Assembly: GCF_032681285.1 (NCBI RefSeq)
Contig: NZ_CP136336.1
Span: 3,025,001-3,089,000 of the forward strand
Source of the DNA: Piscinibacter gummiphilus
GTDB lineage: Bacteria; Pseudomonadota; Gammaproteobacteria; Burkholderiales; Burkholderiaceae_C
Reading direction: 5' to 3'
DNA: 64,000 nucleotides
Shown: piece by piece, positions 25,957 through 34,478 of the stretch
How the letters are laid out: every line of letters begins with the position of its first letter
How positions within the stretch are numbered: position 1 is the first letter of the stretch
Translations under genes and position numbers: made by a program
The notes under the pieces: generated by a model
Seen by the model: the letters and a program-made list of their open reading frames with translations, nothing else
The model's database searches: none
Told to the model about the DNA's origin: nothing

Positions 25957-28242
25957 ATGCCAGCACCCATCACCCTGAGCTCCCCTCTTCCGCCTGCGGA
26001 CCTGCTGTTCGAGTCGATGACGACCACCGGCGGGCTGAGCGCGCTCGAGGACATGCAGCTCAACCTCCTGAGCGAGAAGGCCGACCTCAAGCCCGCCGAC
26101 CTGTTGGGCAAGCCGATCACCGTGAACGTGGCGCTGGCCGACGGCAAACGGCACCTCAATGGCTACGTCACGCGCTTCGCGATGGGCGGCCACCAGGGCC
26201 GCTACTACCGCTACCACGCCACCGTGCGGCCGTGGCTGTGGTTCCTCACGCGCACGAGCGACTGCCGAATCTTCCAGGACATGACCGTCCCGGACATCGT
26301 CAAGAAGATCTTCGACGACCACCGGGTGGCGAACTTCAAATTCAACCTCTTTCGCACCTACCGCAAGTGGACGTACTGCGTGCAGTACCGCGAGAGCGAT
26401 TTCAACTTCATCGCCCGGCTGCTCGAGCACGAGGGCATCTACTGGTACTTCGAGCACAAGGACGGCGAGCACAAGCTGATGCTCGTGGACTCGCGCAGCG
26501 CCCACAACGCGGTGAAGGGGCACGACACCCTGCCCTTCTACGAGCTGGGCGCCGCCCCGCCCGACACCGAGTCGGTCTCGCGCTGGACCTTCTCGCGCGA
26601 GATCCGCCCCGGCAAGACCGTGCTCGACAGCTACGACTTCGAGCGCCCCTCGGTCGACCTCGCCGTCGAGAAAGACACCACCCACGACCACGACCTCGCC
26701 GACTCGGAGATGTTCGACTACCAGGGCGACTACATCGTGGCCGCCGATGGCAGCCAGCAGGTCGAAGACCGGCTCGACGAGCAGCAGTCGCGCTTCCACG
26801 TGGTGCAGGCCGCGTCCAATGGGCACAGCATCCAGACGGGCAGCCTGCTCAAGCTCACCCGCCACCCGCGCGACGACCAGAACACCGAATACCTGATCGT
26901 GGCCACCTCCATCCAGGCGAGCGTCAGCGCCAACGAGTCGGGCACGAGCGGCGCCAACACCTTCCACTGCGACTTCAGCGCCATCCCGTCGTCGCAGCAG
27001 TTCCGCCCGCCGCGCCGCACGCCCAAGCCCTTCGTGCAGGGCCCGCAGACGGCCGTGGTGGTAGGCCCCGGCGGTGAAGAAATCTTCACCGACAAGTACG
27101 GCCGCGTGAAGGTGCAGTTCCACTGGGACCGCGAGGCGAAGAAGAAAGACCTGAAGGAGAAGAGCAGCTGCTGGGTGCGTGTGTCGCACCCCTGGGCCGG
27201 CAAGAACTTCGGCGCGATCCACATCCCGCGCATCGGGCAGGAGGTGGTCGTCGGTTTCCTCGAAGGCGACCCCGACCAGCCGCTCATCACCGGCCGCGTC
27301 TACAACGCCGAGCAGATGCCCCCGTGGGACCTGCCGGCCAACGCCACCCAGAGCGGCATCCTCACGCGCTCGTCGAAGGGTGGCGCGTATGCGAACGCCA
27401 ACGCGATCCGCTTCGAAGACAAGAAGGGCAGCGAGCAGCTGTGGATCCACGCCGAGAAGAACCAGGACATCGAGGTCGAGAACGACGAGACGCACTGGGT
27501 CGGCCACGACCGCACCAAGACCATCGACCACGACGAGACGGTGCATGTGAAGCATGACCGCACCGAGACGGTCGACAACGACGAGACCATCACGGTTCAC
27601 CACGACCGCACGGAGACGGTGGACAACAACGAGACCATCACCATCGGCGTGAACCGCACCGAGTCGGTGGGCTCCAACGAAGACATCACGATCGGTGCGA
27701 ACCGCACCGAAGCCGTCGGCGCCAACGAAACGATCACGATCGGCAGCAATCGCAGCATCACGGTCGGCGCGAGCGAAACCGCGACCGTCGCGCAGCAGCG
27801 TACCCACACGGTCGGCATCAACGAGACGATCTCCGTGGGCGCTGCTCAGGAGATCACGGTCGGTGCGATGCAGGCCATCACGGTGGGCGCCAACCAGACC
27901 ATTTCGGTCGGCGCCAACCAATCCACCAGCGTGGGCGCGAAGCAGAGCAACGAGATCGGCTCAGACCGCAGCCTCACCGTCGGTGGCGCACAGGCCACGA
28001 CGGTCGGGAAGAAGCGCACGACCAGCATCGGTGAAGACGACTCCCTCACGGTGGGCAAGAACCTCACCATCACCGCCGCCGACTCCATCACCATCAAGAC
28101 TGGCAGCGCCAGCATCACGATGAAGAAGGACGGCACCATCTCGATCAAGGGCAAGGACATCACGATCGATGGCTCTGGCAAAGTCAACGTCAAGGCCAGC
28201 AGCGACATCGTGATGAAGGGCTCGAAGATCCTGCAGAACTGA
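25957..28242 (+). CDS. vgrG: T6SS spike protein VgrG (TssI) with long repetitive C-terminal needle
   Basis: 761 residues. It has gp27-like (1-370) and gp5-OB (about 370-450; VKVQFHWDREAKKK, SCWVRVSHPWAGKNFG, PRIGQEVVVGFLEGDPDQP) domains. A long run (about 500-705) of some 14-residue repeats follows, of the form NETITIGxNRTExVG. It ends with a DUF2345-like beta strand region (ITMKKDGTISIKGKDITIDG). The trimer caps the Hcp tube. No extra enzymatic domain is fused, so toxins must attach through PAAR-like or adaptor proteins, which are encoded just downstream. GGTAGGACT precedes the ATG. Confidence 0.95.
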   Translation: MPAPITLSSPLPPADLLFESMTTTGGLSALEDMQLNLLSEKADLKPADLLGKPITVNVALADGKRHLNGYVTRFAMGGHQGRYYRYHATVRPWLWFLTRTSDCRIFQDMTVPDIVKKIFDDHRVANFKFNLFRTYRKWTYCVQYRESDFNFIARLLEHEGIYWYFEHKDGEHKLMLVDSRSAHNAVKGHDTLPFYELGAAPPDTESVSRWTFSREIRPGKTVLDSYDFERPSVDLAVEKDTTHDHDLADSEMFDYQGDYIVAADGSQQVEDRLDEQQSRFHVVQAASNGHSIQTGSLLKLTRHPRDDQNTEYLIVATSIQASVSANESGTSGANTFHCDFSAIPSSQQFRPPRRTPKPFVQGPQTAVVVGPGGEEIFTDKYGRVKVQFHWDREAKKKDLKEKSSCWVRVSHPWAGKNFGAIHIPRIGQEVVVGFLEGDPDQPLITGRVYNAEQMPPWDLPANATQSGILTRSSKGGAYANANAIRFEDKKGSEQLWIHAEKNQDIEVENDETHWVGHDRTKTIDHDETVHVKHDRTETVDNDETITVHHDRTETVDNNETITIGVNRTESVGSNEDITIGANRTEAVGANETITIGSNRSITVGASETATVAQQRTHTVGINETISVGAAQEITVGAMQAITVGANQTISVGANQSTSVGAKQSNEIGSDRSLTVGGAQATTVGKKRTTSIGEDDSLTVGKNLTITAADSITIKTGSASITMKKDGTISIKGKDITIDGSGKVNVKASSDIVMKGSKILQN

Positions 28243-28256
28243 CAACGAGGCACGCG

Positions 28257-28787
28257 ATGCAACGCGAACACCTGAGCGACGAACAGTTGATGCTGGCCGA
28301 AGCGCCGACTGGCCCGTTGGAAGCTTTACTGGGCGATCGCCCCGCCGCCCTTTCCAGGGCGCCCTTGCCGGACGTCGTGGTCGGCGAGATCGTCGCCATC
28401 ACGGACGGCGGCTGTACGCCGCTCGTGCTGTTTCCCGGCCAGCCCGGCACCGCTGCGCTGCGCGCACGCACCGTGCTCGACCTGCACGGCGCCCATGTCG
28501 GCCAGCAGGCGGTGCTCTCATTCGAGAACGGCGATGCGAGTCGGCCGATCGTGATGGGCGTGCTGCGCCAACCCGGCGACCGTCCGCTCGACGCACCGGG
28601 CCAGGTGCACCTCGACACCGACGGCGAGCGCATGATCGTCAACGCGAAGCAGGAGCTCGTGCTCCAGTGCGGCAAGGCGAGCATCACGCTGACCAGCGCC
28701 GGCAAGGTGCTGATCCAGGGTAGCTACGTCTCCAGCCGCTCGACGGGCGTGAACCGGCTCAAGGGCGGCTCGGTGCAGCTCAACTGA
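28257..28787 (+). CDS. DUF6484 protein of the vgrG cassette
   Basis: 176 residues. The central block VVVGEIVAITDGGCTPLVLF...GQQAVLSFENGDASRPIVMGVLR resembles DUF6484, an OB-fold-like domain found beside vgrG and DUF2169 genes. The C-terminus (RMIVNAKQELVLQCGKASITLTSAG...RLKGGSVQLN) reads like the end of a VgrG needle, with short beta repeats. This suggests a partial spike-tip extension or adaptor that docks on the VgrG beta-helix. The gene starts 14 bases after vgrG. The role in effector loading is inferred from its constant neighbours. Confidence 0.8.
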   Translation: MQREHLSDEQLMLAEAPTGPLEALLGDRPAALSRAPLPDVVVGEIVAITDGGCTPLVLFPGQPGTAALRARTVLDLHGAHVGQQAVLSFENGDASRPIVMGVLRQPGDRPLDAPGQVHLDTDGERMIVNAKQELVLQCGKASITLTSAGKVLIQGSYVSSRSTGVNRLKGGSVQLN

Positions 28788-28808
28788 TCTCGACGACCCG
28801 AGCCCCAC

Positions 28809-29930
28809 ATGGAACTGATCAATGCCACCCGCATGACGGCTGGCTACAACATGGGCCTGGAGCCCAGCGGCCGCGAGCTGCTGGTCGTCGTCATCAAGGG
28901 CACGTTTCGCTTCCCGCAGGCCGGCGAGCCTCACACCCACTTCGCGCTGCACGAGGAGCAGCTGCCGCTGGTGATGGCCGACACCTTCACCGGCGAGCCG
29001 GGCCTGTCGGCACCCGTCTATGAAGTCGACTTCGCGCCACGCAAGCCGCGGTGCGACATTCTTTTGCTGGGCAGCGCGTACGCGCCGCAGGGCCGTCCCG
29101 CCACACGCGTGGACGTCGGACTGCGTGTGGGCCCCTGGCACAAGCGCTTCGCCGCCGTCGGCCCCCGTCACTGGGACTGCGGTCTCGCCACTTTGCGTGC
29201 GTCCGCGCCGGAGCCCTTCATCAAACAGCCCGTCTCCTACGACGTGGCATTCGGCGGCGCCGATCTGGCCCACGAAGACCCGGCCCAGCACGCCGCCTTC
29301 ATGGCCAACCCGGCCGGTCGGGGCTTCCACAAGCACCTGCGCAGGGAATGGGTCGACGGCAAGCCGCTGCCACTGACCGAAGAGTCGGGGCACAGCGTGA
29401 CCGACACCAACGGCAACTACCGCCCCATGGCCTTCGGTCCCGTCGGGCGCGGTTGGGAGCCGCGCTCCAGGCTCGCCGGCACCTACGACGACAAATGGTT
29501 GGAGCAGCACTTCCCCTTTCTGCCGCCCGATTTCGACGAACTTTATTTTCAGGCCGCACCTGCGGACCAGCAGGTGCCGCTCGACACGTTCGGCGGCGGC
29601 CCGATCGAAGTTGCGCTGACCAACCTGACCCCCGAGGGTTCGACGCAGTTCACCATTCCGGGCCTGGTGGCGCCGGTGCACGTCTTCCCCATGCGCGGAG
29701 ACGTCGAGAACTACAACGCTGCTCTCGACACCATCGTCATCGAACCCGACCTGCAGCGCTTCAGCCTCACATGGCGCATGACCCGACCTTTGCGAAAAGG
29801 CATGCATGAGATTGCGCAAGTGGTGGTGGGCAAGAAGGGCCGCGAGTGGTGGCAGCAATGGGAGCGCGCGCCGTTCCCCCTGCCCATCAAGGTGGTGCCG
29901 ATGCACCCCGAAACCGTGGGAGAAGCCTGA
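28809..29930 (+). CDS. DUF2169 protein, T6SS effector adaptor type
   Basis: 373 residues of the DUF2169 family, read from the start (YNMGLEPSGRELLVVVIKGTF), the block PAAR-linked proteins share (CDILLLGSAYAPQGRPATRVDV) and the later QAAPADQQVPLDTFGGGP. Members are encoded between vgrG and PAAR/DUF4150 effectors and are thought to act as chaperone or adaptor for loading onto the spike. The stop TGA shares its A with the ATG of the next gene, so the two proteins are made together. Confidence 0.85.
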   Translation: MELINATRMTAGYNMGLEPSGRELLVVVIKGTFRFPQAGEPHTHFALHEEQLPLVMADTFTGEPGLSAPVYEVDFAPRKPRCDILLLGSAYAPQGRPATRVDVGLRVGPWHKRFAAVGPRHWDCGLATLRASAPEPFIKQPVSYDVAFGGADLAHEDPAQHAAFMANPAGRGFHKHLRREWVDGKPLPLTEESGHSVTDTNGNYRPMAFGPVGRGWEPRSRLAGTYDDKWLEQHFPFLPPDFDELYFQAAPADQQVPLDTFGGGPIEVALTNLTPEGSTQFTIPGLVAPVHVFPMRGDVENYNAALDTIVIEPDLQRFSLTWRMTRPLRKGMHEIAQVVVGKKGREWWQQWERAPFPLPIKVVPMHPETVGEA

Positions 29931-30952
29931 TGGCCGCCACGGCTCTGGCCATCCGGCGCGCCAGCCTCGTCACGGCCGTCGGCCTGAGCGGGCCAGCCGC
30001 ATGCGCCGCCATCCGCGCGAAGGTCACGAACCCGACGGAGACGCGCTTCATCGGCGGCGAAGGCAACTGGCTCATGGCCCATCAGGTCGAGCTCGAACGA
30101 CGCTGGAGCGGACGCACGCGCCTCGCCAAGCTGGCCGCCATGGCGATCGATGAAGCGCTGGCCGACCTGCCATCGGCCGATTGGTCGTCGACCCCTTTGC
30201 TGCTGTGCATCGCCGAACCCGATCGCCCCGGGCGTCTGCCGGAGCTGGACACCCTCTTGTTTCCTGAGGTGCTGCAGGAGCTCGGCGCCACGTTTGCGCA
30301 AAGTTCAGCAGTAGTGGCACACGGCAGGGTGTCGGTCGCGGTCGCGATGGCACAGGCCCGCACCCTGATTGCGGCAGGTGCGCCGCAAGTGCTAATCGTG
30401 GCGGCGGACAGCCTGGTCCACGGCCCCACGCTCGCGCACTACTTGCGCGAAGCCCGCCTGCTCACGCCGTCGAACTCGAACGGGTTCATGCCCGGAGAAG
30501 GCGCCGGCGCCCTGCTCGTCGGCAAGCCCGCGGGCACGCCGGCGCTGGTGTGCACCGGGATCGGCCTGGCGATGGAGGGTGCGTCCATCGATTCCGGTGA
30601 GCCGCTTCGAGGCGACGGGCTCTCGACTGCCATCAAGTCAGCCCTCGGTGAAGCCGGCCGCGAGATGCACGACATGGATTTCCGCATCACCGATCTGTCG
30701 GGCGAGCAGTACTACTTCAAGGAGGCCGCACTGGCGCTGACCCGCGTCCTTCGGCGCCGGAAAGAAGAATTCGAAACCTGGCACCCGGCCGAATGCATCG
30801 GCGAAGCCGGTGCGCTGGCGGGTGCGGCCGCGGTGGCCGTGGCCGACATGGCCTGCCGCAAGGGTTACACGCTGGGCCACGAGATCCTGGCCCACATGTC
30901 CAACGACGCGGGGCAACGCGCCGCGATGACGCTTCGCTTCGGGGCTGCGTGA
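29930..30952 (+). CDS. Degenerate ketosynthase-fold protein of effector cassette
   Basis: 340 residues with a thiolase/beta-ketoacyl-synthase fold. Recognisable segments are the region aligned with the active-site helix (SSAVVAHGRVSVAVAMAQAR), GFMPGEGAGALLVG and the end IGEAGALAGAAAVAVADMA. By alignment from memory with FabF, the catalytic Cys position is His, the first catalytic His (AHGT) is missing (DLSGEQ) and the second (GHxxGAAG) is Glu. It is therefore unlikely to condense acyl chains. Such proteins recur with DUF2169 and DUF4150 genes in T6SS effector cassettes, pointing to a structural or chaperone role. It overlaps the DUF2169 stop by one base. Confidence 0.8.
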   Translation: MAATALAIRRASLVTAVGLSGPAACAAIRAKVTNPTETRFIGGEGNWLMAHQVELERRWSGRTRLAKLAAMAIDEALADLPSADWSSTPLLLCIAEPDRPGRLPELDTLLFPEVLQELGATFAQSSAVVAHGRVSVAVAMAQARTLIAAGAPQVLIVAADSLVHGPTLAHYLREARLLTPSNSNGFMPGEGAGALLVGKPAGTPALVCTGIGLAMEGASIDSGEPLRGDGLSTAIKSALGEAGREMHDMDFRITDLSGEQYYFKEAALALTRVLRRRKEEFETWHPAECIGEAGALAGAAAVAVADMACRKGYTLGHEILAHMSNDAGQRAAMTLRFGAA

Positions 30953-30965
30953 TGGGAGTTGCCTG

Positions 30966-32099
30966 ATGGGAAACAGCGTCTACGCCAACGGAATGGAGGT
31001 GTCGTGCAAGTCCAGCTCGGGCAAGTCGATCTGCGCCTTCCCCGATGTCTGCTTCACGCCACCGCAGACGCCGGCCACGCCGCCCGGCGTGCCGATCCCC
31101 TACCCGAATACGGCCATGGCGTCGGACACCTCCGACGGTTCCACCTCCGTGAAGAGCTCGGGCCAAGAGATCATGCTCAAGGAGAAGAGCTTCTTCAAGA
31201 CGAGTACGGGCGACGAGGCCGGCTCGGCACCCAAGAAGAACGTCATCACCAGCAAGACCAAGGGCAAGGCGTATTTCATCGCGTGGTCGATGGACGTGAA
31301 GGTCGAAGGCGAGAACGCCGTGCGGCACATGGACATGACCACGCACAACCACGGCTCCAAGCCCGCCGGTGCGCCACCCACCTTGCACGCCGCCTTGCAG
31401 GCGATGGGGACCATACCCGACTGCGCGCGCGATGCCGACACCGTCAAGGAACGTTGCGACCCGTGGAAGGACAAGGCCAAGTGCCCCGAGAAGACCCAGA
31501 AGGCGATCACCGCCGCTGAAAAGGCACGCCAGAAGGCGAAGGACACACAGGGCGAAAGCTCGAAGGCCTACCAGAACGCCAGCGCAAAGGTCCGAGATCT
31601 TTACAAGGACTACGCGGTCGAGATCGAAGCCAATGACTGCCGGCGGGCCTTGCGCTGCGTGCTGGTGCCATACAACAAAGTCAAGAAGGTCGGTTGCTCC
31701 AAGCAGACGGGCGACCACCTTGTCGAGAAGGCCACCGTCGAAAGCAACCCCAACTACAGTGCGAGCACCGCCCCCACTGCCATCGTTGAAGGGCCGAGCT
31801 ACCACATCGGCACTCACGGGCTTGGCCACGAGCGAAGAACCCAGGCCGCCAAGAAAAAGAAGGGCAAGTTCACGGTGCAGAAGTCGGCCGAAGTCGGTGG
31901 GCAGGAGCACTGCAAGGTGTTTCCTCTGGCGGAGTGCGACCCCAACTGCATTACCAAACAATTGGTCAAGGGGCACGAAGACATGGGCATGTCCAAGAAC
32001 GACCCGGCCGACAAGCCCACCCTCAACTCACAGCACAACCAGGACTACCAGGCCGAGTGGGATGCCGACATGGTCGACCTGGACGCCAGCCTTTCCTGA
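30966..32099 (+). CDS. DUF4150 (PAAR-like) protein with C-terminal Tox-GHH2-type nuclease domain, candidate T6SS effector
   Basis: 377 residues. Residues 1-130 are a DUF4150/PAAR-like spike tip (VYANGMEVSCKSSSGKSICA, CFTPPQTPATPPGVPIPYPN, HMDMTTHNHGS). A Lys/Ala-rich helix (about 175-215) links to a C-terminal domain with GCSKQTGDHLVEK (His251), APTAIVEGPSYHIGTHGLGH (His280, His284, His288) and a late HEDMG. This layout resembles the Tox-GHH2 HNH-endonuclease family often fused to DUF4150, though the first motif reads G-D-H instead of G-H-H. Predicted function is a DNA-cleaving toxin delivered on VgrG. The neighbour downstream is the best immunity candidate. Confidence 0.8.
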   Translation: MGNSVYANGMEVSCKSSSGKSICAFPDVCFTPPQTPATPPGVPIPYPNTAMASDTSDGSTSVKSSGQEIMLKEKSFFKTSTGDEAGSAPKKNVITSKTKGKAYFIAWSMDVKVEGENAVRHMDMTTHNHGSKPAGAPPTLHAALQAMGTIPDCARDADTVKERCDPWKDKAKCPEKTQKAITAAEKARQKAKDTQGESSKAYQNASAKVRDLYKDYAVEIEANDCRRALRCVLVPYNKVKKVGCSKQTGDHLVEKATVESNPNYSASTAPTAIVEGPSYHIGTHGLGHERRTQAAKKKKGKFTVQKSAEVGGQEHCKVFPLAECDPNCITKQLVKGHEDMGMSKNDPADKPTLNSQHNQDYQAEWDADMVDLDASLS

Positions 32100-32121
32100 A
32101 CCCGCAAGGAGAAGACCCCCT

Positions 32122-33018
32122 ATGAGCCGATGGACGGAAAAGTTCAGCTACTGGACCGGCACGCAAATCGCACCCGATCTCCATGCGTTCCTGTTGGGCC
32201 GCGACGACCTGATGGAGAAGCGCACGCCGCACACCGTGCTTGCAACGCTCGACAAGGGAACCTGGGTGGCCAAGAGCTTCCCCTGGACGTCCGTCGGTGT
32301 CTGCTGGGGCCAGAAGCCCGTGCAGGAACTCGTGCTCGTCGGCCACGAAGGCCACATCGCGGCGGGCCCTGTCGGCAACCTGGCAAGCGAAGACGCCATA
32401 GACATCGAGCCGGAAGACGGCAAGGTCGGCCACCTGCGCTGCGCGCGCAGCATCGGGGGGCGTGTCTACATCGGCGGCATGGACCGGCAGATGTACCGGC
32501 GCATCCCAGGCGGCTGGGAGCCCCTCGACGAGGGCATGCCGGGTGCAGACGAAGACGTGGTGGGCTTCGAAGCCATCGACGGTTTCAGCGAGAAAGAGAT
32601 CTACGCCGTCGGGCACGAAGGCGAGATGTGGGAGTTCAACGGCAAGAAGTGGCGCCAGATCTCGAGCCCCACCAACCTCATCCTCCTCGGCGTGCATTGC
32701 GCACCCGATGGCTTCGTCTACGTGTCGGGGCAGGCGGGTCTGGTCCTCAAGGGCCGGCACGACGAATGGGAAATCGTCGATCAAACCGCCACGCGAGAAG
32801 ACATCTGGGACATCGCCTGGTTCAAGGGCACGCTGTACCTCGCAACCCGCGGCGTGCTGTACCACCATCGCGACAACACCACCGAGCCGGTGGACTTCGG
32901 CGACACCGACATTCCCTTCACGTTCTACAAGTTCATCGTTTCGGCCGACCAGCTGATCACGGTAGGCTCCAAGGACGTGATGCGCTTCGACGGGGCCACC
33001 TGGTCCCGCATCGACTGA
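32122..33018 (+). CDS. Propeller-like protein, candidate immunity protein
   Basis: 298 residues starting at ATG 32122 after CAAGGAG. It has repeated short segments in a beta-propeller style (GRVYIGGMDRQMYRRIPGGW, EIYAVGHEGEMWEFNGKKW, FVYVSGQAGLVLKGRHDEW, TLYLATRGVLYHH). There is no signal peptide, so it should be cytoplasmic. Acidic clusters (DIEPEDGK, GADEDVVG) would suit binding a basic nuclease. It lies 22 bases after the candidate nuclease gene, the usual place for an immunity gene. Immunity function is inference from position and predicted location. Confidence 0.75.
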   Translation: MSRWTEKFSYWTGTQIAPDLHAFLLGRDDLMEKRTPHTVLATLDKGTWVAKSFPWTSVGVCWGQKPVQELVLVGHEGHIAAGPVGNLASEDAIDIEPEDGKVGHLRCARSIGGRVYIGGMDRQMYRRIPGGWEPLDEGMPGADEDVVGFEAIDGFSEKEIYAVGHEGEMWEFNGKKWRQISSPTNLILLGVHCAPDGFVYVSGQAGLVLKGRHDEWEIVDQTATREDIWDIAWFKGTLYLATRGVLYHHRDNTTEPVDFGDTDIPFTFYKFIVSADQLITVGSKDVMRFDGATWSRID

Positions 33019-33022
33019 CGCC

Positions 33023-34288
33023 ATGCCGACTTACGCCCGGCCTCCGGTTTCTGTCGTCGTGCAGCAGCACGTCGACGACGCGATCGCGCAGAGAACAACC
33101 CGTTCGGTCCTGGTACGTGCGCCACACGTGCGCCTGCGCCATCTGCGCCGTCTCGACGATCGCCTGGCCGCCAGCCTGGATGGTGTCGCCGTCGCAGGTG
33201 CGCCCGGGATCGACATGTGCCGTGCGGCGCTCGCCGAGCCGAACCCAGGCGTCGTCTTCACGCTGGCTGTGCAGGCCATCGATGCGCGCGACACCGACAC
33301 CCTCGGCCGCCTGATGGCCGTCGCCGAGAGCGTTCCACGAGTGCGCTCTGGCCTGGTGTCGGCCTTTGGGTGGGTCACACCCTCGGCGCTGCGCGGCATC
33401 ACCACGAGTTTGCTCGCATCGGACAACGGCTTTCTGCGCGGCATCGGCCTGTCGGCTTGCGCGGCCCACCATGTCGACCCCAGCCAGGCCTTGCGAGCTG
33501 CGATGGTGGAGCCCGCCTTGGCGCGCCTCGCCACCCGCATCGCGGGTCACCTGGGCCTGCGCGATCTGTTGGGGCAGTGCCTCGACACGCTGCAGATCAC
33601 TGATGATCTTGCCCTTCGGCTGGCAGCGGCACGTGCCGCTGTCTTGCTGGGCGACCGTGCGACTGCGATCACCAAGCTCCACGCGCTTGCATCAGGGCCG
33701 GCCCCGCTGGGTCTGGAGGCGCTGCGTGTCTTGTTGAAACTGCAGACGGCCGATCAGGCGCACGCCCTGCTCAAGGAACTCGCACGGGACGCCAAACAGA
33801 TCCGGGTCCTCATCACGGCCACGGGCATCAGCGGCGACCCGCATTACGTTCCCTGGCTCATCAAGCAGATGGCCGACCTCAAGCTCAATCGGCTGGCCGG
33901 GGAAGCCTTCAGCATGATCACCGGCGCGGACCTGGCCTACATCGATCTCGACATGAAGCCGCCCGAGGAAGCGGTCTTCGGTCCCAACGACGACCCCGCC
34001 GATGCCGATGTGGCCATGGACGAAGACGACAGCCTGCCCTGGCCCGACGCGGAAAAGATCAGCGCCTGGTGGCAGGCCAACGGATCTCGGTTCCGCCCCG
34101 GCACCCGCTATTTCGTCGGCGAGCAGCCGACGCTGGCGCATTGCCTCTCGGTGCTGAAAAACGGCTTCCAGCGTCAACGCGCCGCCGCCGCCGAGTACCT
34201 GTGCTTGCTGAAGCCCGGTACACCGCTGTTTAACGTTGCGGCACCCGCATGGCGGCAAGAGCGCCTGCTGGCGAAGATGGGAAACTGA
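33023..34288 (+). CDS. TIGR02270-like helical-repeat protein
   Basis: 421 residues, all alpha with HEAT-like repeats (LAVQAIDARDTDTLGRLMAV, LAAARAAVLLGDRATAITKL). Its conserved tail FRPGTRYFVGEQPTLAHCLSVLKNGFQRQRAAAAEYL (in parts) matches my recollection of the TIGR02270 family, which is common beside vgrG/DUF2169 genes. No catalytic motif is visible. A central acidic stretch (NDDPADADVAMDEDDSLPWPD, in parts) separates repeats from tail. It is cytoplasmic by prediction. It starts four bases after the preceding stop and is likely an adaptor or a second protective factor. Confidence 0.72.
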   Translation: MPTYARPPVSVVVQQHVDDAIAQRTTRSVLVRAPHVRLRHLRRLDDRLAASLDGVAVAGAPGIDMCRAALAEPNPGVVFTLAVQAIDARDTDTLGRLMAVAESVPRVRSGLVSAFGWVTPSALRGITTSLLASDNGFLRGIGLSACAAHHVDPSQALRAAMVEPALARLATRIAGHLGLRDLLGQCLDTLQITDDLALRLAAARAAVLLGDRATAITKLHALASGPAPLGLEALRVLLKLQTADQAHALLKELARDAKQIRVLITATGISGDPHYVPWLIKQMADLKLNRLAGEAFSMITGADLAYIDLDMKPPEEAVFGPNDDPADADVAMDEDDSLPWPDAEKISAWWQANGSRFRPGTRYFVGEQPTLAHCLSVLKNGFQRQRAAAAEYLCLLKPGTPLFNVAAPAWRQERLLAKMGN

Positions 34289-34291
34289 ACC

Positions 34292-34468
34292 ATGCCCAAC
34301 ATCGACGCCAAGACCATCCTCGCCATCTTGGGGCCACTGTTCCTGTTGCTTGCCACCTGGCGCGCCGTTCAGGCCGGTGCACTCGTGCCCCAGGCACGCA
34401 CCTGGTTCATCGTCGGGACAATCTTTTCGCTCGTCGCCCTGTGGCTCTGGTTCGGCCAGGCGCGCTGA
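34292..34468 (+). CDS. Small two-helix membrane protein
   Basis: 58 residues: MPNIDAKTILAILGPLFLLL begins the first hydrophobic helix (about 8-24) and TWFIVGTIFSLVALWLWFG the second (about 37-55). It starts three bases after the TIGR02270-like gene. It is the last gene of the vgrG operon and ends 10 bases from the convergent caspase gene. It could be an inner-membrane component of the immunity set; function unknown. Confidence 0.65.
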   Translation: MPNIDAKTILAILGPLFLLLATWRAVQAGALVPQARTWFIVGTIFSLVALWLWFGQAR

Positions 34469-34478
34469 CCCTCAAGCG

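Noticed and set aside
27460..28080. Repeat array as a CRISPR or satellite
   Set aside because: The repeat is in frame, imperfect at DNA level and conserved at protein level; it is the VgrG needle.
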